From Bacillota bacterium (GTDB lineage Bacteria; Bacillota; Clostridia; Christensenellales; Pumilibacteraceae): a stretch of DNA of 64,000 nt. The notes beneath the pieces are model-generated. The model did not search any database. It saw only the letters and a list, made by a program, of their open reading frames with translations, and had not been told where the DNA came from. The DNA lies in contig WRAY01000004.1 in NCBI GenBank assembly GCA_009779975.1, forward strand, positions 29,635-93,634. Reading direction: 5' to 3'. Positions 50,526-58,110 of this stretch are shown in pieces (positions within the stretch are counted from its first letter, which is position 1; the number at the start of each line of letters is the position of its first letter). The translations under genes were made by a program, and so were the position numbers.

Positions 50526-51593
50526 ATGGAAATAACAAACATCGCAAAAGTTAAAACCCGTCAAGAGTGGCGGGAGTGGCTGGTAGCAAATAGCACAACC
50601 GAAAAATTCTGCTGGGTAAAAGTATCTAGAGGAATGTGGGGCAGTGCAAAAGCGGGCGAAGGCATTGATTATTTAGACGCAGTCGAAGAAGCCCTTTGTT
50701 TTGGTTGGATAGACAGCACAAGTAAGCAAGGATATCAACGCTTCTCGCATCGCACCAAAAAAAGCAACTGGACTGAGCTAAACATTTTAAGGGTGGCAAG
50801 GCTAGAGCGGTTGGGGCTGATGACAGACGAAGGCAGAAAGGTCTTGCCTAACAGAATTTTTGCTGTTATCCCCGAAGTGCTGACACATTTGCAATCTGAC
50901 TCGCAACTTTGGCACAATTATTTATTATTGCCGGAAACCTACAAAAGAGTAAGAATTGACAATATTCAATCCTATTTCGACTATGACAACGCCATATACG
51001 AAAAGCGTCTGCAAAAATTCATTGATGCCACGCATGTTGGAAAACTCATTGGCGATTGGCATGACGGCGGCAGACTTCAAGACGATTATTCAATCCGCTT
51101 TGAACAACAGGAGGATTTTCACGAAATATACGAACTAACCAAAGCAGCGTTCGCTGTCGCCGAACACGCAGACGGTGATGAACAAGATTATGTTTTTAAC
51201 TTGCGCAATGGCAAAAACTATATTCCCGAACTCGCCCTAGTCGCAGTCCTTGGCGATAAAATAATCGGTCACATCATGCTCACAAAAACCACCATCAAAG
51301 GCAGTGAGCAAACACCGGTTTTATTGCTAAGTCCAGTCAGCGTTCTGCCAGCACACCACAAAAAGGGCATAGGTGCAAGTTTAATCATTAAAGCACTCAG
51401 TATCGCCAGAGACTTATCCTATAAAGCGGTATTCCTATGCGGCAATCCAATATACTACGGCAAATTCGGTTTCGTGCCGGCATCAACTTTTGGAATAAAG
51501 TTTGAGATGAAAATAGAAGACAGATATGTGTTAGGCTTAGAACTGGTATCAAACAGTCTGCAAGAAAAAAAAGGCACAATAAATATTGTGTGA
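50526..51593 (+). CDS. YdeI-like / GNAT acetyltransferase fusion
   Basis: 355 residues. Residues 1-185 match YdeI/OmpD-associated (bacteriocin-protection type) proteins: TRQEWREWLVANSTTEKFCWVKVSR, then YLDAVEEALCFGWIDSTSK, then RFSHRTKKSNWTELNI. Residues about 190-345 are a YhbS-like GNAT acetyltransferase (ALVAVLGDKIIGHIMLT, LSPVSVLPAHHKKGIGASLI, CGNPIYYGKFGFVPA). The two domains are usually separate proteins. Follows the MBL gene by 8 nt without a clear ribosome site. Confidence 0.88.
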   Translation: MEITNIAKVKTRQEWREWLVANSTTEKFCWVKVSRGMWGSAKAGEGIDYLDAVEEALCFGWIDSTSKQGYQRFSHRTKKSNWTELNILRVARLERLGLMTDEGRKVLPNRIFAVIPEVLTHLQSDSQLWHNYLLLPETYKRVRIDNIQSYFDYDNAIYEKRLQKFIDATHVGKLIGDWHDGGRLQDDYSIRFEQQEDFHEIYELTKAAFAVAEHADGDEQDYVFNLRNGKNYIPELALVAVLGDKIIGHIMLTKTTIKGSEQTPVLLLSPVSVLPAHHKKGIGASLIIKALSIARDLSYKAVFLCGNPIYYGKFGFVPASTFGIKFEMKIEDRYVLGLELVSNSLQEKKGTINIV

Positions 51594-51610
51594 ATAAAGG
51601 AGAAAAGAAA

Positions 51611-52357
51611 ATGAAATTAGATTACAAACAATTGGCAGAGACCATTTATACAAGAAAGTCAACAAGAAGTTATAGCGACGCCGTTGTTGATATTTTGGAG
51701 AACGGCGGCGATTTAGTTGAGGCTTTTGGCTTGCAGGCGCTGCTGTCTGACATTAAGGTGTCAGTCAGGGTTTTGGAGAACCATGAAGTCAAAAACAAAA
51801 AGGCTAAGTATTGCATTGGTTTTTATAGTGAGGACAAGTTGCTTGCATTGGAGAATGTAGGTTTTATTGGACAACTTTTAGATTTGCATTTGCAAGCACA
51901 AGGAATTGCGACTTGCTGGTGGGGGATGAAAAAACCGAAGAAGGAATTCAAAAGTGTAGACGGTTTGGATTGTTTTATTACTATGATGGCTGGGATGCCA
52001 AAGGTTGATGAGAAAAGAGAGTATCCGGCGGACTTTAAGCGAAAAGCAGTTGAGGATATTATTGAAGGCGGTGCAGAAGCGGATAATCTGATTGAAGCGG
52101 TGAGGGTTGCTCCGAGTGCGGTTAACAGACAGCCGTGGCTAATTGAGAAAGTGGAAGATAAATACAACTTTTATCTAAAGAACTCTAAAAACCCGCTTGA
52201 CATGATAATAGGCGATATGCGTAATATTGATTTGGGGATAGCGATTGCACACCTTTTTGTTGCTGCAACATCGGAAGGAATGAATGTCGAATTCGATTTT
52301 GTGGGAGAGGACAACGGCAAGCATAAGTTTGTTGCGGGGGTGAGAGTATGGAGTTAA
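51611..52357 (+). CDS. Nitroreductase-family protein
   Basis: 248 residues. YTRKSTRSYSDAVVD at the N-terminus and GGAEADNLIEAVRVAPSAVNRQPWLIEK with DLGIAIAHLFVAATSEGMNVEFDF mark the FMN-binding nitroreductase fold, here in the two-part form found in Clostridia. It may reduce nitro compounds, quinones or flavins. The ATG at 51611 has AGGAG upstream, preferred over 51590. Its end overlaps the next gene by 10 nt. Confidence 0.87.
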   Translation: MKLDYKQLAETIYTRKSTRSYSDAVVDILENGGDLVEAFGLQALLSDIKVSVRVLENHEVKNKKAKYCIGFYSEDKLLALENVGFIGQLLDLHLQAQGIATCWWGMKKPKKEFKSVDGLDCFITMMAGMPKVDEKREYPADFKRKAVEDIIEGGAEADNLIEAVRVAPSAVNRQPWLIEKVEDKYNFYLKNSKNPLDMIIGDMRNIDLGIAIAHLFVAATSEGMNVEFDFVGEDNGKHKFVAGVRVWS

Positions 52358-53151
52358 AAACTTCAGATTGTCCCTGTCCTAAGAAGGAATGCGAGAATAA
52401 TAGTAATTGCGAAACTTGCCGTGCTAAGCACAAGGCGGCAGGTAATTTGCCATATTGCTTGAGAGAAAAAACTCTAAGTTTTGACAGCAATGGCGTTAAC
52501 ATTTCTTGCACAAAAAGTGGCGAAGGGGCGTCGCTAATTTTTGTGCATGGCAATATGGGCAGCAATCAGTTTTTTAAGGATTGTCCAAAACTCTTCAAAA
52601 ACTATACAGTATACTTGCCCGATAGCCGCAGCCATGGCAAAAGCGACTTAGTTAAGCGACTAAATTATGATGAAATGGCTGAGGATATTGTCTGCCTTAT
52701 TGAGCATGAAAAAATGGTCAAGCCTATACTTTTCGGATTTTCGGACGGCGGTATTATTGCGTTAAAAATTGCCATGAAGCACCCTGATTTGCTTGGCAAG
52801 ATATTCCCGGCAGGCATAAATTTGACGCCAAAAGGCATCCACAGAAAATACAGATTTTTGACTAGGTTAGTGTATTGCTTTACCTGTTGCACAAAATTCG
52901 GCGACAAAATGAGACTAATGCTAACTCAGCCCAATATCAAAGCAGAGGAACTAAAAGCAATCACAATCCCAACAGTTGTCTTATATGGCGAAGAAGACAT
53001 AGTAAACCTAGCCGACTCGCAAGCGGTTGTTGATAATGCCAAAAATGCAAAACTGGTCATCATTCCAAAAGAAAACCACGGCAGTTACATTGCGGATAAT
53101 GAGAAGTTATATAATATTCTAAAGCCGCTTTTAGAAGAGGAGGCAAAATGA
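52348..53151 (+). CDS. Alpha/beta hydrolase with N-terminal Cys-rich domain
   Basis: 267 residues. Residues 1-40 form a small Cys-rich module (CPCPKKECENNSNCETCRAKH, then NLPYC) probably binding zinc. Residues about 50-267 are an alpha/beta hydrolase: IFVHGNMGSN, LPDSRSHGKSD, nucleophile elbow GFSDGG, acid GEEDIV and base NHGSY. The Cys-rich module is known as a free-standing small protein in Clostridia, so this looks like a fusion. Overlaps the nitroreductase end and the SDR start, so the operon is tight. Confidence 0.85.
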   Translation: MELKTSDCPCPKKECENNSNCETCRAKHKAAGNLPYCLREKTLSFDSNGVNISCTKSGEGASLIFVHGNMGSNQFFKDCPKLFKNYTVYLPDSRSHGKSDLVKRLNYDEMAEDIVCLIEHEKMVKPILFGFSDGGIIALKIAMKHPDLLGKIFPAGINLTPKGIHRKYRFLTRLVYCFTCCTKFGDKMRLMLTQPNIKAEELKAITIPTVVLYGEEDIVNLADSQAVVDNAKNAKLVIIPKENHGSYIADNEKLYNILKPLLEEEAK

Positions 53152-53858
53152 TGAAAAATAAAGTGGCGGTAATAACAGGCGGGGAGAGAGGAATTGGTAA
53201 GGCGATTGCGGAAGCGTTTAAGGCACAAGGTGCTAAAGTATGTGTGATAGACATTGCTCCTAACGATTATTTTGTTGGAGATGTCGGAGGCAAAGCAACA
53301 CTAGAAAATTTTGCAGACAAAGTTATTAAAGAGCATGGCAAGGTGGATTATCTCATCAATAACGCACCGCCTGCAAACAAAGGATTGAGTGATTGCAGTT
53401 ATGAAGATTTTGAGAGTGCTATGCGAGTGGGAGTGACAGCGCCGTTTTATTTAGCAAAACTATTTGATAAGCATTTTGCAAAGGGTGCAGTAATAATAAA
53501 CATTTCATCAACTCGTGCGAATATGAGCCAACCAAACACAGAATCTTACACGGCAGCAAAAGGCGGAATATCCGCACTCACTCATGCACTAGCGTCAACT
53601 TTCTCAGGCAGAGTCCGAGTAAACACAATCAGCCCCGGTTGGATTGGCACAACCGACACAATCTACACTGGTGCAGACGCAACCCAACATCCAGTTGGCA
53701 GAGTTGGTAAGCCAGAGGATATTGCCGAAATGGTGATGTTCCTTTGCAGTGACAAAGCAGGCTTTATCACAGGGCAAGATATTGCTATTGACGGCGGCAT
53801 GACAAAACAAATGATTTATCACGGCGACCACGGCTGGATGCTAGAGGAGAAAGAATAA
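53148..53858 (+). CDS. Short-chain dehydrogenase/reductase
   Basis: 236 residues, classical SDR. The cofactor site TGGERGIGKAIAEAF, the LINNAPPA strand (usually NNAG), catalytic Ser in INISSTRA, the YTAAK Tyr-Lys pair, and GQDIAIDGG near the end are all present. The substrate is unknown. ATGATG at 53148 overlaps the upstream stop, with GGAGG before it. Confidence 0.93.
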   Translation: MMKNKVAVITGGERGIGKAIAEAFKAQGAKVCVIDIAPNDYFVGDVGGKATLENFADKVIKEHGKVDYLINNAPPANKGLSDCSYEDFESAMRVGVTAPFYLAKLFDKHFAKGAVIINISSTRANMSQPNTESYTAAKGGISALTHALASTFSGRVRVNTISPGWIGTTDTIYTGADATQHPVGRVGKPEDIAEMVMFLCSDKAGFITGQDIAIDGGMTKQMIYHGDHGWMLEEKE

Positions 53859-54139
53859 TGGTAAAACACATTGTGCTATTCAAACTAAAAGACCAAAAGG
53901 ATAGGACAAAGGCACTTGAAGCGCTTAACAGCATGAAAGGCAAAATTGAAGGACTCATCGACTTAGAAACTGGTGAGGACTTCTTAAACAGTGAGAGAAG
54001 TTATGACATTGCTTTGATTACTACGCATACTGACCGTGCGGCATTGGAATATTACCAAGAACACCCCGTGCATCAACCTGTCAAAAAAATTATGCACGCA
54101 ATCAGAGAAAGTTCAGTTGCGGTGGATTATGAATTTTAA
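53858..54139 (+). CDS. Dabb (stress-responsive A/B barrel) protein
   Basis: 93 residues. MVKHIVLFKLKD, LIDLETGEDFLNSERSYDIALITTH and YQEHPVHQPVKK are the Dabb pattern. Its role in stress is poorly defined. The ATG overlaps the SDR stop (TAATG), with GGAG upstream. Confidence 0.9.
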   Translation: MVKHIVLFKLKDQKDRTKALEALNSMKGKIEGLIDLETGEDFLNSERSYDIALITTHTDRAALEYYQEHPVHQPVKKIMHAIRESSVAVDYEF

Positions 54140-54155
54140 GGACAAGGGCACACGC

Positions 54156-54623
54156 ATGATAACATTCAGAAAAGCGGCAATTGATGATTTAGAGCAAGTT
54201 GCACATCTTATGGTGAGACTTCATAATCCCAATAACCAAAAGGGCGAGTTGACTTATGAAGAATCTGTGCAGGAATTTCCTTATTTTCTTAATAAAGGGG
54301 TCTTTTTCGTTGCGTGCGATTTGGATAAGATTGTCGCCTATGTTCACGGAGTGATACGGACTGACTATGTGGAAGGGAGCGAGCAATACCGTGACCCGAA
54401 AGTAGGATATATTGAAAGTCTTTTTGTTTTGCCTGCATATCGAAAGCAAGGGATTGCAAAAAAACTTTGTTCTATGCTTGAAGCATGGTCATTTAAGCAA
54501 GGGGCAAGAGAACTTGGTTCGGATGCTTATGCCAAAAACAAGTCATCAATAGAATTTCACACAAAAGGCTTAGGGATGAGTAAGTCTAAAAACATCGTGC
54601 ATTTTATTAAGAAGTTAAAATAA
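54156..54623 (+). CDS. GNAT-family N-acetyltransferase
   Basis: 155 residues from the ATG at 54156; the frame is open from 54036, inside the Dabb gene, but ITFRKAAIDDLEQVAHLM is the usual GNAT start. VGYIESLFVLPAYRKQGIAKKL is the acetyl-CoA site, and an AAC(6')-like C-terminus follows. It may acetylate an aminoglycoside-like amine or a peptide; the substrate cannot be told. Confidence 0.9.
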   Translation: MITFRKAAIDDLEQVAHLMVRLHNPNNQKGELTYEESVQEFPYFLNKGVFFVACDLDKIVAYVHGVIRTDYVEGSEQYRDPKVGYIESLFVLPAYRKQGIAKKLCSMLEAWSFKQGARELGSDAYAKNKSSIEFHTKGLGMSKSKNIVHFIKKLK

Positions 54624-54715
54624 TGCGTGACATAGCAAAGAAAAAACCTAATAAATATGATAATAATCAAGTCGAGGCGGTAAAAATCTCGCTTCACTTT
54701 TTAGATATGAGATAA
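54623..54715 (+). CDS. Possible 30-codon ORF after the GNAT gene
   Basis: The ATG overlaps the GNAT stop as TAATG. It encodes a basic 30-residue peptide (MRDIAKKKPNKYDNNQ...). It could be a coupled small protein or chance. Confidence 0.25.
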   Translation: MRDIAKKKPNKYDNNQVEAVKISLHFLDMR

Positions 54716-54729
54716 AGGTATTATTTTAC

Positions 54730-54758
54730 TTGCGAAAGCAGCAAAAATAGAGTATACT
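54730..54758 (+). promoter_or_regulatory. Candidate promoter upstream of rsgA cluster
   Basis: TTGCGA (54730-54735), 17-nt spacer, TATACT (54753-54758). It would give a leader of about 50 nt for the gene at 54817. Confidence 0.55.
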
Positions 54759-54816
54759 TAATTAAAGTATTAAATGCAATTTATAGGGTAATGTCGTATC
54801 AATTTGATATAGAAAA

Positions 54817-55155
54817 ATGAAAGAGAACGAAAAGAACAATTTTATTATTGAAAATTGGCGAGGCGAAAGCGTTGAGGTTTTCAACAATCAAGGGATTGTT
54901 ATAACCGCTATGGGATCAGGATTTGAAAAAAACTCTTTTGCCTTTGAAGTTGAGCGTAATGGGAAGAAAGATTGTTCATATAAAGAGGTTCATTTTGATG
55001 ATTATAAAGGAAGGGTTGAATTCGTGTTTGAAAAAAGCAAAATCTTTGATAATGAACTTGTTATAACTTTAATTTTGGGAGAAGAAGAAAAAAGTAAATT
55101 CACATTTTTTTATGGCATTGACAGCGTTTTAAGATTTGCTTCATGGCCATGGTAA
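54817..55155 (+). CDS. Hypothetical beta-rich small protein
   Basis: 112 residues, not recognised. Alternating strands (NFIIENWRGESVEVFNNQGIVITAMG, GRVEFVFEKSKIFDNELVITLILG) suggest an all-beta domain. No signal peptide. It lies 14 nt before rsgA and is probably cotranscribed with it. No ribosome site. Confidence 0.6.
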   Translation: MKENEKNNFIIENWRGESVEVFNNQGIVITAMGSGFEKNSFAFEVERNGKKDCSYKEVHFDDYKGRVEFVFEKSKIFDNELVITLILGEEEKSKFTFFYGIDSVLRFASWPW

Positions 55156-55169
55156 ATAACTTGAACTAA

Positions 55170-56030
55170 ATGACAAAAAATAACTTATACAGAGTAATTA
55201 AATGTGAAAGCGACCGTTTTATCGTTGATGTTGACGGGGAGTTTTTGTTGTGTGCAAGTCGGAAAAAAATTAAGGACAACAAAAATATTGTTGTTGGGGA
55301 TTTAGTGAAAGTAAATCTTTTTGAGAAAATTATTGAAGAAGTTGAACCTCGTCAAAATAGTTTAATTCGCCCGCTTGTTTCAAATGTTGACCAATTGGTT
55401 GCAATCATTGCACCGCTCCCTAGACCCGATTTTTTTCTTATTGACAAACTTATTATTAACGCAATGCGGCAAAATTTGAAAGTTGTTGTTTGTGTTAACA
55501 AAACTGACATTGACCCTGAGTTGTTTGAGGAAATTAAAACTGAGTATTCATTCGTTGTCAAAAAAATTATTTCAACAAGTGCAAAAAATGGGGAAGTAGA
55601 AGAATTGGAAAAAACACTCAAAGGCAAACTCTCAGCACTCGCCGGGCAGTCTGCTGTCGGAAAATCCTCACTAATCAACTCTTTAAGAAAAAATGAGATA
55701 TTAATTGTCGGAGAACTATCTCAAAAAGGTCAAAAAGGAAAGAACACAACAACAAAATCACAACTAATCAGATTGAAAAAAAACACCTATATTATCGACA
55801 CTCCCGGTTTTTATAATCTCGATATTCATGATATTGAACATTATGACCTAAAAACCTATTATCCTGAATTCACTCGTTATGCCGACAAATGCAAATTTTC
55901 ATCATGCACTCACACAACCGAGCCGGACTGTGAAATAAAAAAAATGGTCGATTGTGAAAAAATCAACTATGACCGCTATGCACGCTATGTCCACTTTTTT
56001 ATGGAGTTGAAATCAATAAAGAAATATTGA
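55170..56030 (+). CDS. rsgA: Ribosome small subunit-dependent GTPase A
   Basis: 286 residues. An N-terminal OB fold (YRVIKCESDRFIVDVDGEFLLCA) is followed by a circularly permuted GTPase: G4 NKTD comes first, then G1 GQSAVGKSSL, then G3 DTPG. The C-terminal zinc site is CKFSSCTHTTEPDC. It helps 30S maturation. In many Firmicutes it follows rlmN-stp-pknB; here the accessory block lies before it and no kinase or phosphatase is seen. No ribosome binding site. Confidence 0.96.
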   Translation: MTKNNLYRVIKCESDRFIVDVDGEFLLCASRKKIKDNKNIVVGDLVKVNLFEKIIEEVEPRQNSLIRPLVSNVDQLVAIIAPLPRPDFFLIDKLIINAMRQNLKVVVCVNKTDIDPELFEEIKTEYSFVVKKIISTSAKNGEVEELEKTLKGKLSALAGQSAVGKSSLINSLRKNEILIVGELSQKGQKGKNTTTKSQLIRLKKNTYIIDTPGFYNLDIHDIEHYDLKTYYPEFTRYADKCKFSSCTHTTEPDCEIKKMVDCEKINYDRYARYVHFFMELKSIKKY

Positions 56031-56040
56031 TTATTTCTTT

Positions 56041-56212
56041 TTGGGTTCGCAATGTTCACCCTTGCAGTAAAATGAAAATAAACTGTAGGTGTGAGCCACG
56101 CGAACCCGCATAAAATTAACAACATAATTGTAGGGAAAGCCGCCAACGGCATCCCGTAGGCGAAAGAGATTAAGGCGGGATGTCGTGGGTAACGACACCT
56201 ACAAGTTTTAGT
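56041..56212. repeat. Two adjacent TGTAGGGG-type elements
   Basis: GGGTTCGC ... GCGAACCC (56043-56108) forms one inverted repeat containing CTGTAGGTGTGAGCC. A second runs from TGTAGGGAAAGCC (near 56129) to GACACCTACA (near 56212), with CGGCATCCCG and CGGGATGTCG inside. No gene is seen between rsgA and rpe. Confidence 0.7.
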
Positions 56213-56254
56213 TCTAAGATTTAAATTTTAACAAAAACAAAAGGAAACAAACTT

Positions 56255-56920
56255 ATGAAAAACATTTTTATCGCACCTTCAATCTTGTCCGCTGACTTTT
56301 CTAAAATAGGAGAAGAAATTTTGCGTATGGAAAAGGCGGGGGCTGACCTTATTCATTGTGATGTTATGGACGGACTATTTGTCCCCAACATCACATTCGG
56401 TCCAAAAATGGTTGCTGACATTCGCAAAATAACTGCATTGCCTCTTGATGTCCATTTGATGATTGAAAAGCCTGAGCGGTATGTTGAACACTTCATAAAA
56501 GCGGGGGCAGATTATCTCACTATTCATTATGAGGCGACAAAGGAACTAGTCCCGACATTAAAAAGAATAAGGGAGTGCAAAGTAAAATCGGGTGCTGTTA
56601 TCAGTCCGGATACTGAAGTCAATGTCCTAAAAGGTGTGCTGCAATATTGTGACATGGTTCTTCTAATGAGTGTTTATCCCGGTTTTGGCGGTCAAAAATT
56701 TATTGAAAAATCCTTGTCAAGACTGAAAGAATTAAGGGAGTTGGCAGACAAAGAAAATCCGTCAATTCTTATTGAAATTGATGGTGGAGTCACAGAAGAA
56801 AACGCAAAACAAATTATATCAGCAGGGGCAGCCGTTCTTGTTGCCGGCAACACAGTTTTTTCAAGCCCAGACCCAAAAGCAACAATAGAAAAATTAAAAT
56901 CGGCGGTTAGCGGTAAGTGA
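56255..56920 (+). CDS. rpe: Ribulose-phosphate 3-epimerase
   Basis: 221 residues, TIM barrel. APSILSADF, HCDVMDGLFVPNITFG (metal His and Asp), DVHLMIEKP and SVYPGFGGQ are conserved, and the phosphate-binding end is IDGGVTEEN with AGNTVF. It interconverts ribulose- and xylulose-5-phosphate in the pentose phosphate pathway. AAAGGAA lies before the ATG. Same place as in Bacillus (rsgA-rpe-spoVM). Confidence 0.97.
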   Translation: MKNIFIAPSILSADFSKIGEEILRMEKAGADLIHCDVMDGLFVPNITFGPKMVADIRKITALPLDVHLMIEKPERYVEHFIKAGADYLTIHYEATKELVPTLKRIRECKVKSGAVISPDTEVNVLKGVLQYCDMVLLMSVYPGFGGQKFIEKSLSRLKELRELADKENPSILIEIDGGVTEENAKQIISAGAAVLVAGNTVFSSPDPKATIEKLKSAVSGK

Positions 56921-57000
56921 TCGGTGGTTAGAGGTTAGTAGTAAGAGGTAAGAACAACTGCCAACCGCTGAACCATTCACCAACTACTAATCAGCGGCAT
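56921..57000. repeat. GGTGGTTAG / CTAATCAGC imperfect inverted repeat
   Basis: GGTGGTTAGAGGTTAGTAG on the left, CAACTACTAATCAGC on the right. The family found before 20116, 22434 and 25226; here it precedes spoVM. Confidence 0.55.
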
Positions 57001-57011
57001 ATATAGTTATT

Positions 57012-57146
57012 ATGAAAATAGTTTGTGTTAGAGTGCCGAGATGCTTTAGGCCGTTTTTTAGGCTGTTTGTGAAAGATAGCAGACCGAGAAGAGGACATCA
57101 CCATCATCACCGCCCGTCTCATCATCGCCCAAGACCGCATCGTTAG
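57012..57146 (+). CDS. spoVM: SpoVM-like amphipathic peptide with His-rich tail
   Basis: 44 residues, MKIVCVRVPRCFRPFFRLFV and then a basic tail with five consecutive His. Bacillus SpoVM begins MKFYTIKLPKFLGGIVRAML; here Met1, Lys2, Pro9 and Arg17 coincide, and Pro9 is known to be essential. The locus order rpe - this gene - rpmB (opposite strand) - asp23 - fakA matches the Bacillus spoVM neighbourhood. SpoVM is an amphipathic helix that marks the convex forespore membrane and anchors SpoIVA coat assembly. The usual protein is about 26 residues; the RPRRGHHHHH extension is unusual. A terminator follows. No ribosome site is visible. Confidence 0.8.
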   Translation: MKIVCVRVPRCFRPFFRLFVKDSRPRRGHHHHHRPSHHRPRPHR

Positions 57147-57167
57147 GAGGCTTACATAGAAAAAAAG

Positions 57168-57200
57168 AAAAAAGACCGTCAATATTTTGCGGTCTTTTTT
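57168..57200. terminator. Terminator after spoVM
   Basis: AAAAAAGACCG (57168-57178) pairs with CGGTCTTTTTT (57190-57200). A-run on one side and T-run on the other, so it can act for spoVM (+) and rpmB (-). Confidence 0.92.
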
Positions 57201-57230
57201 GATTTGGACAAGCAATTATTTAAGTGAACA

Positions 57231-57320
57231 TGGAAAATTGAAAGGTGAAAAATAAGGTTAGATATTTTTTAGAATTCTATAAAAACATTTTTTAACTTTT
57301 AACCTTTCGCTTTTCACTTA
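57231..57320. repeat. AAGTGAAAA-type inverted repeat
   Basis: The left side GAAAGGTGAAAAATAAGGTTA pairs loosely with TAACTTTTAACCTTTCGC and TTTTCACTT on the right. It lies between spoVM and the 3' end of rpmB. Same family as at 21391-21500. Confidence 0.5.
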
Positions 57321-57325
57321 ATAAA

Positions 57326-57508
57326 TTAGTCTTTATTTGCTGTTCTCATGCAACGAGTGCAAAGATATTCTTTCTTTTCAACACCGTCAAGTTCAACGCT
57401 GACTTTTTTTAAGTTAACGCCGAATGAACGCCTTGTTTTGCGGTTAGAGTGGGAAACATTGTTTCCGCTCGCTCTTCTTTTTAGACACACAGCACATTCT
57501 CTTGCCAT
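57326..57508 (-). CDS. rpmB: 50S ribosomal protein L28
   Basis: 60 residues: MARECAVCLKRRASGNNVSHSNRKTRR, then FGVNLKKVSVELDGVEKKEYLCTRCMRT, the L28 pattern with CxxC...CxxC zinc-type pairs. The frame is open to 57559, but the ATG at 57508 has GGAGG 10 nt upstream and matches family starts. Oriented against its neighbours. Confidence 0.96.
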   Translation of the reverse strand: MARECAVCLKRRASGNNVSHSNRKTRRSFGVNLKKVSVELDGVEKKEYLCTRCMRTANKD

Positions 57509-57566
57509 AGTTTTTTTACCTCCGATTTTCCTTAGGGAAAGTGTTCTTTTGAAACACAACCTATCA

Positions 57567-57595
57567 ATTCTACCACATTAAAATATTTTTGACAA
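57567..57595 (-). promoter_or_regulatory. Promoter of rpmB
   Basis: Minus strand TTGTCA (57590-57595), 17-nt spacer, TAGAAT (57567-57572). About 58 nt of leader with a good ribosome site follows, in contrast to the leaderless genes. Confidence 0.7.
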
Positions 57596-57679
57596 GTGTT
57601 TTTAACACCTAATTTTAATGAAAAATCAACATTTTTTGCTCTAATTTTATGAATTTTTTTATATCTTGTGTTCAAATAG

Positions 57680-57708
57680 TTGCAAAATCGTCTAAATTGA
57701 GTTAAAAT
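57680..57708 (+). promoter_or_regulatory. Promoter of asp23-fakA operon
   Basis: TTGCAA (57680-57685), 17-nt spacer, TAAAAT (57703-57708). The leader carries ATATACTAAAGTA and an AAGGAG ribosome site before the ATG at 57753. Confidence 0.7.
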
Positions 57709-57752
57709 TAATTATACAATACATATACTAAAGTAAAAAGGAGAACACACTT

Positions 57753-58106
57753 ATGGCAGTTAGCACGGCAAATGCATATGGAAAAATAACAATTAACTGT
57801 GACGCTATTGCTCAAGTGGCAGGACTCTTGGCAATTGATTGTTATGGTATTGTTGACCTTGTTTCAAGAAAAAAAGACGGCTTAAATCTTTTGAATTTGA
57901 TGAACAAAAAAAGAATTTCTCGTGGGGTGAAAGTTCGAACTGACGGGGACAAGGTTTCTATTGATTTATTTGTCATAGTAAAATATGGCGTGAGCATAGA
58001 CGCTGTTGCTCAGTCACTTAAAAAGGGCATAAGATACGGCGTTGAAAAATTCACAGGCATGAGCGTTCAAACAGTGAATGTCTTTGTTGCCGGCGTGAAA
58101 GTTTAA
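57753..58106 (+). CDS. Asp23/Gls24-family protein (YloU-like)
   Basis: 117 residues: GKITINCDAIAQVAGLLAIDCYGIVDLVSRKK, then VSIDLFVIVKYGVSIDAVAQSLKKGIRYGVEKFTGMSVQTVNVFVAGV. Envelope-stress-linked protein family, cytosolic and often membrane-associated. It regularly precedes the DAK-domain fakA gene, as here. Confidence 0.93.
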   Translation: MAVSTANAYGKITINCDAIAQVAGLLAIDCYGIVDLVSRKKDGLNLLNLMNKKRISRGVKVRTDGDKVSIDLFVIVKYGVSIDAVAQSLKKGIRYGVEKFTGMSVQTVNVFVAGVKV

Positions 58107-58110
58107 AATT

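Noticed and set aside
37336..54715. Integron or prophage origin of the accessory block
   Set aside because: No integrase, attC-like spacers, phage structural genes or att duplication seen; genes overlap or are separated by a few bases.
57348..57581. Plus-strand ORF opposite rpmB
   Set aside because: rpmB on the minus strand is unmistakable L28 with promoter and ribosome site; the opposite frame is a shadow.
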